Shown piece after piece: positions 34,901 to 43,475 of a stretch of DNA of 64,000 bases. The notes beneath the pieces were generated by a model, which searched no databases, was not told where the DNA came from, and saw nothing but the letters and a program-made list of their open reading frames with translations. Position 1 is the first letter of the stretch; each line of letters starts with the position of its first letter. The DNA is from an uncultured Litoreibacter sp. Lineage in GTDB: Bacteria; Pseudomonadota; Alphaproteobacteria; Rhodobacterales; Rhodobacteraceae. The stretch is from the NCBI GenBank assembly GCA_947494645.1, contig CANLVO010000002.1, positions 738,359-802,358 of the forward strand, read 5' to 3'. Made by a program: the position numbers and the translations under genes.

Positions 34901-37900
34901 TGGGGTCATCGACATCTTCGAGGACAATGGCAGTGGCGTCGATACGCTGAACACTGTCGGCACAGATGCGACCGAGGTTACCGTCGGGCCTGATCCGGCC
35001 AACCCGATCCCGGCAGGCTTCACCCTGAACCCGGACGGTACGGTTGATGTGGCCGCAGGCGTCGCGCCCGGGCCTTACACATTTGGCTACGAGATTTGCG
35101 AAATCGGGAACACCTCCAACTGTGACACCGCTTTGGTCACCATAACCGTGGGCTCAGGCGGCATCGGCGTGTTGAAAACCGCCGTGTTCAACGATGACAT
35201 CGTGGCTGACGGCAACGCGCAGGTCGGCGAAACGATCACCTACACTTATGACGTCGCCAACGAGGGCACTCTGCCGCTCGACACAGTGACGCTGGTCGAG
35301 ACAGGCTTTACCGGCAACGGCGCGACGCCGATCCCTCTGTTCACGGGTGGCGATGATGGCGACGGGCTGCTGGAAGTTGGCGAGGTCTGGACCTACGCGG
35401 TCTCCTACACGCTGATCGCCTCTGACATCACGGATGGCGTGGTCGACAACCAGGCCACGGCCGCCGGCGACACGCCGGGCGGCACAAGGGTTAGCGATTT
35501 GTCCGACAGTACCAACCCTGCCGATGGCAACGGGACAGGCACGTCCGGCCCCGGGGTGGGTAATGACGACCCGTCCTCCACGCCGCTGACCACCGCCGCG
35601 ATCGTCGCCAATGACGACACGCTGGCAGCGCCAATTGACGCGACAACAACGCAGACTGGTGTGCTCGATATCTTTGCCGATAACGGCTCCGGCGAGGATA
35701 CGTTGAACAGCGCGCCTACAGACTCCACGGCAGCAGATGTGACCGTGGTGCCAACCGCGCCGCCACCGCCGGGTATCACATTGAACCCAGATGGCACGGT
35801 CGACGTGGCCGCTGGCACGACGCCGGGTGACTATTCATTCGACTACGAAATCTGCGAAATTCTGAACCCCGACAACTGTGATAGGGCCACTGTGACGTTG
35901 ACCGTTGGCGGAGGCGGCATCGGTGTCGTCAAGTCGGCAACGTTCAACGACGACATTGTAGCTGACGGGGCCGGACAGATTGGAGAGACGATCTCCTATT
36001 CTTACGAAGTGTCCAACGAGGGCGATCTCGACCTCTCCGGTGTGACGCTGACAGAAACCGGCTTTACCGGCGCGGGCACTACCCCGACGCCCGTCTTGAC
36101 CCCAGCCACAGACATCGGCAGCGACGGCATTCTCAGCGTTGGCGAGACGTGGACCTACACGGCGACCTACAGCCTTGTGGGGGCCGATCTGGTCGCAAAC
36201 ATGGTGGACAACCAAGCCACGGGTGCGGGCACGACACCGGGCGGCACCACGGTCAGCGACGTCTCTGACAGTACCAATCCGGGCGACGGCGACGGGGTCG
36301 GAACCCCCGGGCCGGGGCCGGGCAATGATGACCCAACCTCGACCACATTCGGGACCGCAACCATTGCGGCAAATGATGACATTCTTCCCGATCCGGTGGA
36401 CGCTTCCGTGGCTATCCCGGGTCTTCTGAACGTGCTGACCGCGACGGGCACGGGTGATCCGGATGATCTCAACGGCGCTGTGCCAACCGTGGGCGGCGGG
36501 CCGTCCGGGGTCGGCATCACCGTTTTGACCCCGTTCACCGCTATTGGAGGAGGGCCGGTTCCGGTCATCGATACGGCAACGGGCGATGTGAACGTCCCTG
36601 CGGGCACACCTCCGGGCACTTACACAGCGGTCTACGAGATCTGCGAAACACTGAGCCCTCTCAACTGTAACTCGGCGACGGTCCAGTTCACCGTGGGCAC
36701 GCCGGGCATTGGATTGCTGAAATCCTCGGTCTTTAACGATGAAAGCTCTGATGGGTTCGCTCAGGTCGGCGAGACCATCAGCTACACCTACACCGTCACC
36801 AATGAGGGCACATTGCCGCTCAGCGCGGTTGACGTGACAGAGCCAGCGGCAGGCTTCACAGGTGCTGGCACTGCTCCGATGCCGGGCTTTGTTGGCGGCG
36901 ATGACGGCGATGGGCTGCTCGAAGTGGGCGAAACCTGGTTCTACGATGCAAGCTACACGCTGGTAGCAGATGATATCACCAATGGCGGGGTCACGAACCT
37001 TGCCTCTGTCGAGGGCACCAGCCCCAGTGGGGTTGTGTCCAGCGATCTGTCTGACAGTCAGAACCCCGGCGACGGCAACGGCACCGCGACAGCGGGCCCG
37101 GGTGCGGGCAATGATGATCCGACCGTGACGCCTTTGACCTCGGCGGTCATTGACGCAATTGACGATCTTGTGTCCGGGGTCGATGGCCTCAATGGCACGC
37201 CCGGCGCGTTGAACGTGCTGTTGGACAATGGCGGCGGCCCCGACACCCTCGGGACCATTGCGACAAGTATTGCGGCGGTGGATATCTCGGTGGTGACCCC
37301 GGCGGTCTCTATCGGTGGCGGTCCGGTGCCGGTGCTTGATCCGGCAACCGGAGCGGTGGATGTTCCGGCGGGTACGCCTGCGGGCACTTACACAATCACC
37401 TACGAGATCTGTGAAACCCTCAACCCTGACAACTGCGACACTGCGGTGGCGACAATCGTTGTGGAGGCCGCCGAGATTCTTGCGGTGGCTGATGATTTCA
37501 CAACCGTGCCTCTGGACGGCGCTGGCGGCGACACGACCCCGTCGGTCTTCACCAACGACACGCTTGATACGGCGCCATTCGCGCCCACAGATGTGACGGT
37601 GTCCATTCTGGACGAAGGCGGGCTGACCGGGGTGACGATTAACCCCGACGGTACGATCAACGTTCCGCCCGGCACGCCTGCGGGCAGCTACCCGGTGCGG
37701 TACCAGATCTGTGAGGTTCTGAACCCGCTGAACTGTTCGGACACGATCGCGACAATTCAGGTCGGCACAATCGCGGCGGTGGCAGAAACCTTTGACACGA
37801 TCAATGGCGATGCAGGTGGCATCACACCGTCGGTGCTGACCTCTGACACGCTCAGCGGCGTGCTGATCACTGATCCGAGCGACGTGACGCTGACAGTGAC

Positions 37901-39782
37901 CGGCGCCACGGGCGGGCTGACGCTTGATCCGGCGACCAACGGTATCATCGTGCCGGCTGGCACGCCTCCGGGCACTTTCACGCTGACCTACGAGATCTGT
38001 GACGCGGCGAACCCGGCGATTTGTTCCAGTGTGACGGAAACCGTCACCGTCGGCACTATCGAGGCAGTGGCAGAAACCTTTGCGCCAACGCCTGCGGGCG
38101 GCACCACGGCGATCTCGGTGCTGGAATCCGATTTGCTGAACGGGGCACCTGCGACCACTGCCAACGTGTCGCTGACGCTGATCTCGGCTGATCCGCCTTT
38201 GACGCTAAACCCGGATGGGACGATCACCATCGCGCCCGGCACGGCGGCAGGGCCGCTCGAGCTGACCTACGAGATCTGTGATCTGGCGAACCCGACGATC
38301 TGTTCGAGCATTACAGAAACCGTGCAAGTTGCGCCTGAGCCTTCGATTGTCGCGGTGAAAACGCAAACCCTCGTGGACAATGGCGATGGCATTGACGGCA
38401 TCGGCGACGTGCTGGAATACACTATCACAATCACCAATGACGGCAACGTGCCCCTGACCAGCGTGACGCCACTCGATACGCTGACCAATGGCGACGGCAC
38501 GACATTGACGCTCGATAGCGGGCCGTCTTTCTTCACCTCCTCGGCAGGCTCCCCTGAAGGGACGCTCGAGATCGGTGAATTCGCGACCTACACGGCGGAA
38601 TATACGCTGACAGGTCCGGACGTGACCTCCGGTCTGGTGTCCAACACGGTGCTGGCCACGGGTACGCCCGTGCCGCCGCTGGGTTTCGTGGGTCCGCCGC
38701 TGCCTGATGTCTCCGACATTTCGGACGAGGGCGACCCGACCAATGGCGATGATGACCCGACGGTCTTCACCTTCTCTGCGCTGGCCTTTGTCGACGGGCT
38801 GACGGTGGTCAAGACCGCCGCCGTGTCCACCGTGCAGCGTGGCGGGGTGGTGCCTTACACCCTCGTTCTGACCAACGCCAACCCGGCATCTGCCGTGGGT
38901 GCGGTGACAGTAGATACGCTTCCGGCAGGCTTCGTCTATGTGGAAGGTTCTGCCACCTTTGACGGCGTGCCAACCTCGACGGTGGATGTTGTCGGACGGG
39001 TGATCTCCTTCCCGACGGTCGTCTTGCCTGCGGGCGGGACGCTGACCATCGAGCTGACGGCTCGGGTCCTGACCGGTGCGCCCTCGGGCGACGCGGTCAA
39101 CCGCGCTGATCTGCTGGATGCCACAACAGGCGAGCGGATTGCGCCGACCAGCACCGCAACAGTTCGGGTTGAGCCCGAGGCGGTGTTTGATTGCGGCGAC
39201 GTGATCGGCAAGGTCTATGATGATCAGAATGGCAACGGCTATCAGGATCAGGGCGAGCCCGGTCTGCCAGCGGTGCGGATCGCCGGTGTGGATGGCACGA
39301 TCATCACCACCGACGAGTATGGCCGCTACCACGTGCCATGTGCCGCGCTACCAGAAAAGCGCGGGTCGAACTTCATCCTTAAGGTCGATGAACGCAGCCT
39401 GCCAACCGGCTACCGCGTCACCACGGAGAACCCACGCGTGATCCGCCTGACGCGCGGCAAGATGAAAGAGCTGAATTTCGGCGCCTCCATCAGCCGCATT
39501 GTTCGGGTCGACATCAACTCCCGCGTGTTCGGGCTGGATGATGCAGGCAAGATGCAGCTGGTGCCGGGCTTCCGCGCAGGCGTCGATACGCTCTTGAAAC
39601 GGATCAAGGATAAGCCTTCTACAGTCCGGCTGGCCTTCCACATGCCGTACGAGGCTGGGGACGCGCAGCGCCGGACGGCACGCAAGATGACGCGTGATGT
39701 CAGGCGATACATCGAGCGAAGATGGCGACGAATTGGAGACTACAAGCTGAACATTGAAACCACTTACGTGAGGAAGAAATAA
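31929..39782 (+). CDS. Giant exported DUF11-repeat surface protein with OmpA-like C-terminus
   Basis: A 2617-residue exported protein. A long signal peptide occupies residues 1-40 (hydrophobic 'LSLCLFAALAPSMSSAQ'). Residues 40-250 are an unassigned beta-rich domain. About 255-360 resembles a CshA-type fibril module ('GTWSVNTATGEITFTPIPGF'). Five long DUF11-type repeats follow from about residue 576 to 1848, three shorter ones to about 2137, then two more DUF11-like modules. An SdrD B-like module ('GKVYDDQNGNGYQDQGEPGL') lies at about 2425. The last ~120 residues are strongly basic with an OmpA-like helical end. ATG 31929 has GAGGAC upstream. The beta-barrel gene begins 1 nt after its stop. 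Likely an extracellular or periplasm-spanning fibre; function inferred only. Confidence 0.85.
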   Translation: MKLRCESAATGVSISDARDRFWSAFGKVFSTLSLCLFAALAPSMSSAQVSETFTFQSSPNNFTVILENASGDIVTISSSPTSPSCVTVLGTALRPFASAFNGGGACDQPNIMTFTADGFDIQELFFNDIDDMDGSASRDAFAASVPGTWTSPIPGSPGDTLSIFPLTGPVPAFINQRARFIGAGAQSSIVARAATNNPVNDSARFVLDTPTSTFAIIHDDVDGARSAFTSFNLAAIPFVVFYPPEADDELDVPALAGQTVVIDVLDGDTDRDGTLVPSTVTITGTASPGDSLTVAGQGTWSVNTATGEITFTPIPGFLGEPTPITYTVDDNTGRTSNAATVSLDVTTPTPLSPAGTGNILGACTAGGNAAISPFVFTGNSGTAASGNITTSITGGSLSFDTDGETARIDAANPAFTLFGDTFTDSGVFVSTGGVSGFSNTYTQTFAGTESVFEVYQHINSLDQLGYEFDPAANPGMGWEIISANTGANNLNAFGVSSSTSAAAFIVDAIDADFDRSVPDERLNVDELSADFTIRLFRTDGAAISQIVWTLREDPSRTPGFPDGFQFAQQVCGLGSEIGLVKSSVFNDESGDGFAQIGETISYTYTLTNLGATEISTISVIETGFTGAGGTPVPVLTGGDDGDSILQTTETWTYEVDYTLVEADITAGGVDNQATAEGTAPNGTTVSDLSDSGNTGQGVPVGVPGPGTGADDPTETTFGPPPILAQDDTRAEPVEPTTGETAILNVFVSNGSGADTLGGVPATPATTTVTPNATSPPPPGVTLNADGTVDVGPGLAPGPYSFDYDLCEIANPTNCFTATVTFTVGSEGIGVTKASTFNDENADGFAQVGETITYTYTVTNEGDFDLSGVGVTETGFTGAGTTPTATLTGGDDGDLVLETTETWTFTATYALIQADIDAGSVGNSATASGTTPEGTTLTDVSDSENPADGDGVGTPGPGAGNDEPTNTPLATSTIVAEDDVLADPIDTTTALVGVIDIFEDNGSGVDTLNTVGTDATEVTVGPDPANPIPAGFTLNPDGTVDVAAGVAPGPYTFGYEICEIGNTSNCDTALVTITVGSGGIGVLKTAVFNDDIVADGNAQVGETITYTYDVANEGTLPLDTVTLVETGFTGNGATPIPLFTGGDDGDGLLEVGEVWTYAVSYTLIASDITDGVVDNQATAAGDTPGGTRVSDLSDSTNPADGNGTGTSGPGVGNDDPSSTPLTTAAIVANDDTLAAPIDATTTQTGVLDIFADNGSGEDTLNSAPTDSTAADVTVVPTAPPPPGITLNPDGTVDVAAGTTPGDYSFDYEICEILNPDNCDRATVTLTVGGGGIGVVKSATFNDDIVADGAGQIGETISYSYEVSNEGDLDLSGVTLTETGFTGAGTTPTPVLTPATDIGSDGILSVGETWTYTATYSLVGADLVANMVDNQATGAGTTPGGTTVSDVSDSTNPGDGDGVGTPGPGPGNDDPTSTTFGTATIAANDDILPDPVDASVAIPGLLNVLTATGTGDPDDLNGAVPTVGGGPSGVGITVLTPFTAIGGGPVPVIDTATGDVNVPAGTPPGTYTAVYEICETLSPLNCNSATVQFTVGTPGIGLLKSSVFNDESSDGFAQVGETISYTYTVTNEGTLPLSAVDVTEPAAGFTGAGTAPMPGFVGGDDGDGLLEVGETWFYDASYTLVADDITNGGVTNLASVEGTSPSGVVSSDLSDSQNPGDGNGTATAGPGAGNDDPTVTPLTSAVIDAIDDLVSGVDGLNGTPGALNVLLDNGGGPDTLGTIATSIAAVDISVVTPAVSIGGGPVPVLDPATGAVDVPAGTPAGTYTITYEICETLNPDNCDTAVATIVVEAAEILAVADDFTTVPLDGAGGDTTPSVFTNDTLDTAPFAPTDVTVSILDEGGLTGVTINPDGTINVPPGTPAGSYPVRYQICEVLNPLNCSDTIATIQVGTIAAVAETFDTINGDAGGITPSVLTSDTLSGVLITDPSDVTLTVTGATGGLTLDPATNGIIVPAGTPPGTFTLTYEICDAANPAICSSVTETVTVGTIEAVAETFAPTPAGGTTAISVLESDLLNGAPATTANVSLTLISADPPLTLNPDGTITIAPGTAAGPLELTYEICDLANPTICSSITETVQVAPEPSIVAVKTQTLVDNGDGIDGIGDVLEYTITITNDGNVPLTSVTPLDTLTNGDGTTLTLDSGPSFFTSSAGSPEGTLEIGEFATYTAEYTLTGPDVTSGLVSNTVLATGTPVPPLGFVGPPLPDVSDISDEGDPTNGDDDPTVFTFSALAFVDGLTVVKTAAVSTVQRGGVVPYTLVLTNANPASAVGAVTVDTLPAGFVYVEGSATFDGVPTSTVDVVGRVISFPTVVLPAGGTLTIELTARVLTGAPSGDAVNRADLLDATTGERIAPTSTATVRVEPEAVFDCGDVIGKVYDDQNGNGYQDQGEPGLPAVRIAGVDGTIITTDEYGRYHVPCAALPEKRGSNFILKVDERSLPTGYRVTTENPRVIRLTRGKMKELNFGASISRIVRVDINSRVFGLDDAGKMQLVPGFRAGVDTLLKRIKDKPSTVRLAFHMPYEAGDAQRRTARKMTRDVRRYIERRWRRIGDYKLNIETTYVRKK
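33654..37472 (+). repeat. Five tandem ~250-residue coding repeats (DUF11 plus Cys module)
   Basis: Repeat starts near 33654, 34407, 35161, 35915 and 36703, so the first four periods are about 753-788 bp. Each begins with 'GIG-x2-K(S/T)' and 'FNDE/D', contains 'GETI(S/T)Y(T/S)Y', 'ETGFTGAG', an Asp-rich 'GGDDGD' or variant, a 'DxSDS' box and a 'GNDDPT'-like linker, and closes with the C-x7-C pair. The repeats are protein-level; DNA copies have diverged by many silent changes. Confidence 0.85.
37473..38339 (+). repeat. Three shorter ~96-residue coding repeats
   Basis: These start near 37473, 37767 and 38055. Each corresponds to the second half of the long repeats without the DUF11 part: it opens 'AVA(D/E)(D/T)F', passes 'PAGTPPGTF'-type turns and ends with 'Y(E/Q)IC(E/D)-x7-C'. 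This shows that the long repeat is a fusion of two modules that can be duplicated separately. Confidence 0.8.
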
Positions 39783-39783
39783 G

Positions 39784-42700
39784 ATGAGAATGCTCTCTTT
39801 GAACTCCCGCATGTGGCGGCTTGGGCTGGCAGCTGGCCTGCTTGGATCAACCGGGGTCGTGGTTTCGGCCGGATACGCGCAAGGTGTGGAGAACACCTGC
39901 TACGCGCCGGACGGCGTGACGGAGATTGCCTGCTTGCAGTCGAACTCCAACGTCACCGTGGACAACGAAAACTTCTCCAACACAGAGCGCGCGGACGGAC
40001 CTCCCGGCGCGGGCTTTGAAGAAACAGGTTTCTCGCTCTCCATCGAGGACGAGACCATCGCCGGGGCCGAGAAACCCCCGGTGCCGCAACGCGCGCAGGA
40101 CGTCGCGCTGGAGCGGGCCGATGTGCAGGTCAAATTTGACGGTCTGCAGATTATCCCACGCCTGAATGTTGCAACAGATGACCTGCGGGCCAGCTACAAG
40201 GCTGGTCAGTCGGTAACCTTCCGCACGTCGACAAACTACCCGGCCTGGATTTCGCGGGCCGAGGTGGTCGTGATCGACCGCACGTCACGCGTTGCACGCT
40301 CTGTGGCCAAGCTGCCGGTTAATCCCAATGGGCAGGTCAACTGGGTGATGCCCGCGGATGGCTCGGGCGAATATGCCTATGTGCTGCGAGTCTATGATGC
40401 CAAGGGGCGGTATAATGAAACAGCGCAGCTAGAGCTGAACCGCACAGGCGACGTGTTCGCCACGCATTCCACAACCTCTGACGGGATCGGCGACGATGGC
40501 GAAGTGATCGCCGCAGGCGAGGGGGAGGATCGCACCGCGGTCTCCAACATCCCGCTCTATGGTGGCTCGATCACCGCGTCCGGCGAAAACGTGCGCCCCG
40601 GCTCTGTGGTGACCGTGATGGGCGAGCGCGCCATCGTAGACAAGAACGGTCGCTTCGTGATCCAACGCATCCTGCCGCCGGGCACGCATTCCGTGCCGGT
40701 TCAGGTCCGCGCTGGCGGGCAGACCGTCACCGATGTGACGCGCTCGGTCGAGATCCCCGAAAGCGAGTGGTTCTACGTGGCCATTGCCGACCTGACGCTC
40801 TCCAAGAAGATCGAGGACGAGCTGGACGGCACTATCGCCGAACAAGACGGGATCGAGGCCGATGGCCGCCTTGCGTTCTACGCCAAGGGCCGCATCAAAG
40901 GCCGCACGCTGATCACCGCAAGCGCGGATACCGGCGAGGGCGAGCTGAGCGATCTGTTCCGTCGCCTGGACGAGAAAGACCCGCGGCAGGTGCTGCGCCG
41001 TCTCGATCCAGAGGACAGCTATCTGGTCTACGGTGACGACTCGAGCGCCTATGACGATACCCCAACTTCCGGCCGCTTCTACATCCGTGTGGAACGCGAC
41101 CGCATGCTGGCGCTTTGGGGCGATTTCGATGCCGACGTCACCTCCGGCCAGCTGGTTAATAACAGCCGCAGGCTTTACGGGGCCAAGCTGGAGTACCAGT
41201 CTCTGCAAACCACCTCGCGTGGTGACGCCAAGATCGACGCGACCGTCTATGCGGCCCAGCCCGACACACGTCTGCAACGCGACGTGCTGCAGGGCACCGG
41301 CGGGTCGGCCTACTTCCTGTCGCGTCAGGATATCAACTTCGCGTCCGAAAACCTGCAAGTCGAATTCAAGGACCGCGACACGGGCCGGGTGATCGAGCGT
41401 CAGACGCTGATCGTAGGTCGCGACTACTCTATTGATTACCTGCAAGGCGTGATCATCCTGACCAGCCCGCTCAGCTCCACGCGGGCGACCGGCGAGTTGG
41501 TCACGGAAAGCCCGATTGGTGACACGATCGTTGAGCTGGTGGTGGATTATGAATTCACGCCCGGCATCGGCGAGGTGGATGGCAGTTCCGCTGGCGGCTC
41601 GGTCGAGGCATGGGTCTCTGACGATCTGTCCTTCAAGATCACAGGCATCAGTGACGAGAGCGACACCGCCGAGGTCGAACTGCTGGCCGCCACCGCGCGC
41701 TACCATTTCGGCAAGAACTCCTGGGTTGAGGGCGAGGTTGCCCGCTCCAAAGGGGCCGGCCTCGGGGCCAATCTGTCCACCGATGGCGGCTTGACGTTCA
41801 ATCTGGTGCGCAACGGCGACAATGACAGCGAAGGCAGCGCCTACCGCTTTGAAACCTTCGTTGATTTCGAGGATCTGGGCAGCACCCGCAAAGGCGATAT
41901 CAACGTCTATGTGGAACGCCGCTCCGCCGGGTTCTCGACGCTGACACGGACCTTTGACGCCGATGAAACCATCGCGGGCTTTTATGGCACCTATAGCCTG
42001 AACGACCGTCTGGATATCACCGTCGCAGGTGAAACGCTGGACCGCAGCAGCGGGGAAACCGACCGCGAAGCGGCGGTCGAGCTGGCCTATAAGGTCAACG
42101 ACCAGTTCACCGTCGAGGGCGGCTTGGCCTATAGCGATCAGGACGGATTGTCCTCGCTTGACGAGATCGGAACACGCACCGATCTGGGCCTGCGGCTGAC
42201 CTACGCGCCGAACGAGGATGAAAGCTACTACATCTTCGGGCAGGCGACGCTGAACGCCACCGAAACCCGCCGCAACAATGACCGCATCGGCGTCGGCGCC
42301 TCTGTGCGTCTGTCTGAGAAAGTCACCGTCGAGGGCGAGGTTTCCGACGGCACGCTCGGGTTTGGGGCTTTGGCCAAGGTGGTCTATCAACCGACCCCCG
42401 ACAATCAGGTCTATCTGGGCTACACCCTTGACCCCAGCCGCACGATTGCGGGCTCCAGCCTGACCGGGCGGGACAAGGGCGTTGTGGTGGCCGGGGCCAA
42501 GTACCGGTTCAACGACAAGGTCTCTTCGTTTGCTGAAAACACCTACGACCTCTTTGGCGACCGCAAGTCGGTGACAGAGGCTTACGGCGTCACCTACACG
42601 CCGAATGCCCGCTGGACCTACACAGGCGGTTTTGAGGTTGGCGAGATCAGCGACCCGAATGGCGAAGACTTCGACCGCGAGGCGATTTCGCTGGGTGTCA

Positions 42701-43416
42701 GCTATGACGACAACGACAACATGCAAGGCTCATTGAAGCTGGAATACCGCACGGAGGACGGCGAGGGTGTCACCCGCGACCGCGATACGTGGCTGGTCTC
42801 TGGCGGGTTGGAGTACAAGTACAACGAGGAATGGCGCTTGCTCACCACGGTGGATGCGCTGGTTTCCGAATCCGACGAGTCTGCCTTCCGTGATGGCCGC
42901 TACATCGAGCTTTCGTTTGGTGCCGCCTACCGTCCGATCCTGAACGAGAAGATCAACGCACTGTTCAAGCTGACCTATCTTGACGATCAGCCGGGCGAAA
43001 ATCAGGTGAATGCTGATGATGTCGACAACGGCGCAGCTCAGAAAAGCGTGATCCTCAGCGCCGACGTGCTTTACGACTGGAATGAGAAGCTGACATTCGG
43101 GGCCAAATACGGCTACCGCAAAGGTCAGGTCGCGCCGCGTGGGACCAACGATTTCACTGACTCCACCGCGCATCTTCTGGTGCTGGGTGCCGATTGGCAC
43201 GTTGTGCATAAGTGGGACATCTTCGGCGAGGTGCGTCAGCTCTATACCGAGGAAACCGGCACCCGTGAAAGCGGTGCATTGGCCGGGGTCTACCGCCATG
43301 TCGGCAACAACGCCAAGCTGGGCATCGGGTATGAATGGGGCTCGGTCAGCGATGATGTCGCGGATATCGACTACAACAATTCGGGGGTCTTCCTGAACCT
43401 GATCGCCAAGTTCTAA
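39784..43416 (+). CDS. Large outer-membrane beta-barrel protein paired with the giant surface protein
   Basis: A 1210-residue protein with a signal peptide (hydrophobic 'LGLAAGLLGSTGVVVSAGYAQ'). Residues ~100-340 form soluble beta-sandwich modules, including a carboxypeptidase-regulatory-like part 'DKNGRFVIQRILPPGTHSVPVQV'. From about 345 the chain becomes long alternating strands with short turns: 'GRLAFYAKGRIKGRTLITASADTGEG', 'RFYIRVERDRMLALWGDFDADV', 'DFEDLGSTRKGDINVYVERR', up to the terminal '...GVFLNLIAKF' with the C-terminal Phe used by BAM. No TonB box or plug domain is recognisable. Start is 1 nt after the giant gene, so they are one operon. Proposed role: anchor or export channel for the fibre. 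Confidence 0.8.
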   Translation: MRMLSLNSRMWRLGLAAGLLGSTGVVVSAGYAQGVENTCYAPDGVTEIACLQSNSNVTVDNENFSNTERADGPPGAGFEETGFSLSIEDETIAGAEKPPVPQRAQDVALERADVQVKFDGLQIIPRLNVATDDLRASYKAGQSVTFRTSTNYPAWISRAEVVVIDRTSRVARSVAKLPVNPNGQVNWVMPADGSGEYAYVLRVYDAKGRYNETAQLELNRTGDVFATHSTTSDGIGDDGEVIAAGEGEDRTAVSNIPLYGGSITASGENVRPGSVVTVMGERAIVDKNGRFVIQRILPPGTHSVPVQVRAGGQTVTDVTRSVEIPESEWFYVAIADLTLSKKIEDELDGTIAEQDGIEADGRLAFYAKGRIKGRTLITASADTGEGELSDLFRRLDEKDPRQVLRRLDPEDSYLVYGDDSSAYDDTPTSGRFYIRVERDRMLALWGDFDADVTSGQLVNNSRRLYGAKLEYQSLQTTSRGDAKIDATVYAAQPDTRLQRDVLQGTGGSAYFLSRQDINFASENLQVEFKDRDTGRVIERQTLIVGRDYSIDYLQGVIILTSPLSSTRATGELVTESPIGDTIVELVVDYEFTPGIGEVDGSSAGGSVEAWVSDDLSFKITGISDESDTAEVELLAATARYHFGKNSWVEGEVARSKGAGLGANLSTDGGLTFNLVRNGDNDSEGSAYRFETFVDFEDLGSTRKGDINVYVERRSAGFSTLTRTFDADETIAGFYGTYSLNDRLDITVAGETLDRSSGETDREAAVELAYKVNDQFTVEGGLAYSDQDGLSSLDEIGTRTDLGLRLTYAPNEDESYYIFGQATLNATETRRNNDRIGVGASVRLSEKVTVEGEVSDGTLGFGALAKVVYQPTPDNQVYLGYTLDPSRTIAGSSLTGRDKGVVVAGAKYRFNDKVSSFAENTYDLFGDRKSVTEAYGVTYTPNARWTYTGGFEVGEISDPNGEDFDREAISLGVSYDDNDNMQGSLKLEYRTEDGEGVTRDRDTWLVSGGLEYKYNEEWRLLTTVDALVSESDESAFRDGRYIELSFGAAYRPILNEKINALFKLTYLDDQPGENQVNADDVDNGAAQKSVILSADVLYDWNEKLTFGAKYGYRKGQVAPRGTNDFTDSTAHLLVLGADWHVVHKWDIFGEVRQLYTEETGTRESGALAGVYRHVGNNAKLGIGYEWGSVSDDVADIDYNNSGVFLNLIAKF

Positions 43417-43432
43417 GTGCGGCGACACAGTA

Positions 43433-43474
43433 GAAAAACCGGCCGGGCCTTCGCAAAAGGGTCCGGCCTTTTGC
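43433..43474. terminator. Bidirectional terminator between the barrel gene and idnD
   Basis: GGCCGGGCC pairs with GGTCCGGCC (one G-U) across a short loop; five As precede and four Ts follow the stem. It lies between two convergent stop codons and can serve both strands. Confidence 0.75.
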
Positions 43475-43475
43475 G

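Noticed and set aside
33654-38339. Tandem DNA repeats suggestive of a CRISPR or satellite array
   Set aside because: Repeats are about 290-790 bp long, in frame, conserved at protein level and diverged at silent sites, so they are coding modules.
40429-42726. A 765-codon minus-strand open frame
   Set aside because: Antisense of the beta-barrel gene; no signal sequence, domain or ribosome site, and the plus-strand product has a coherent barrel pattern.
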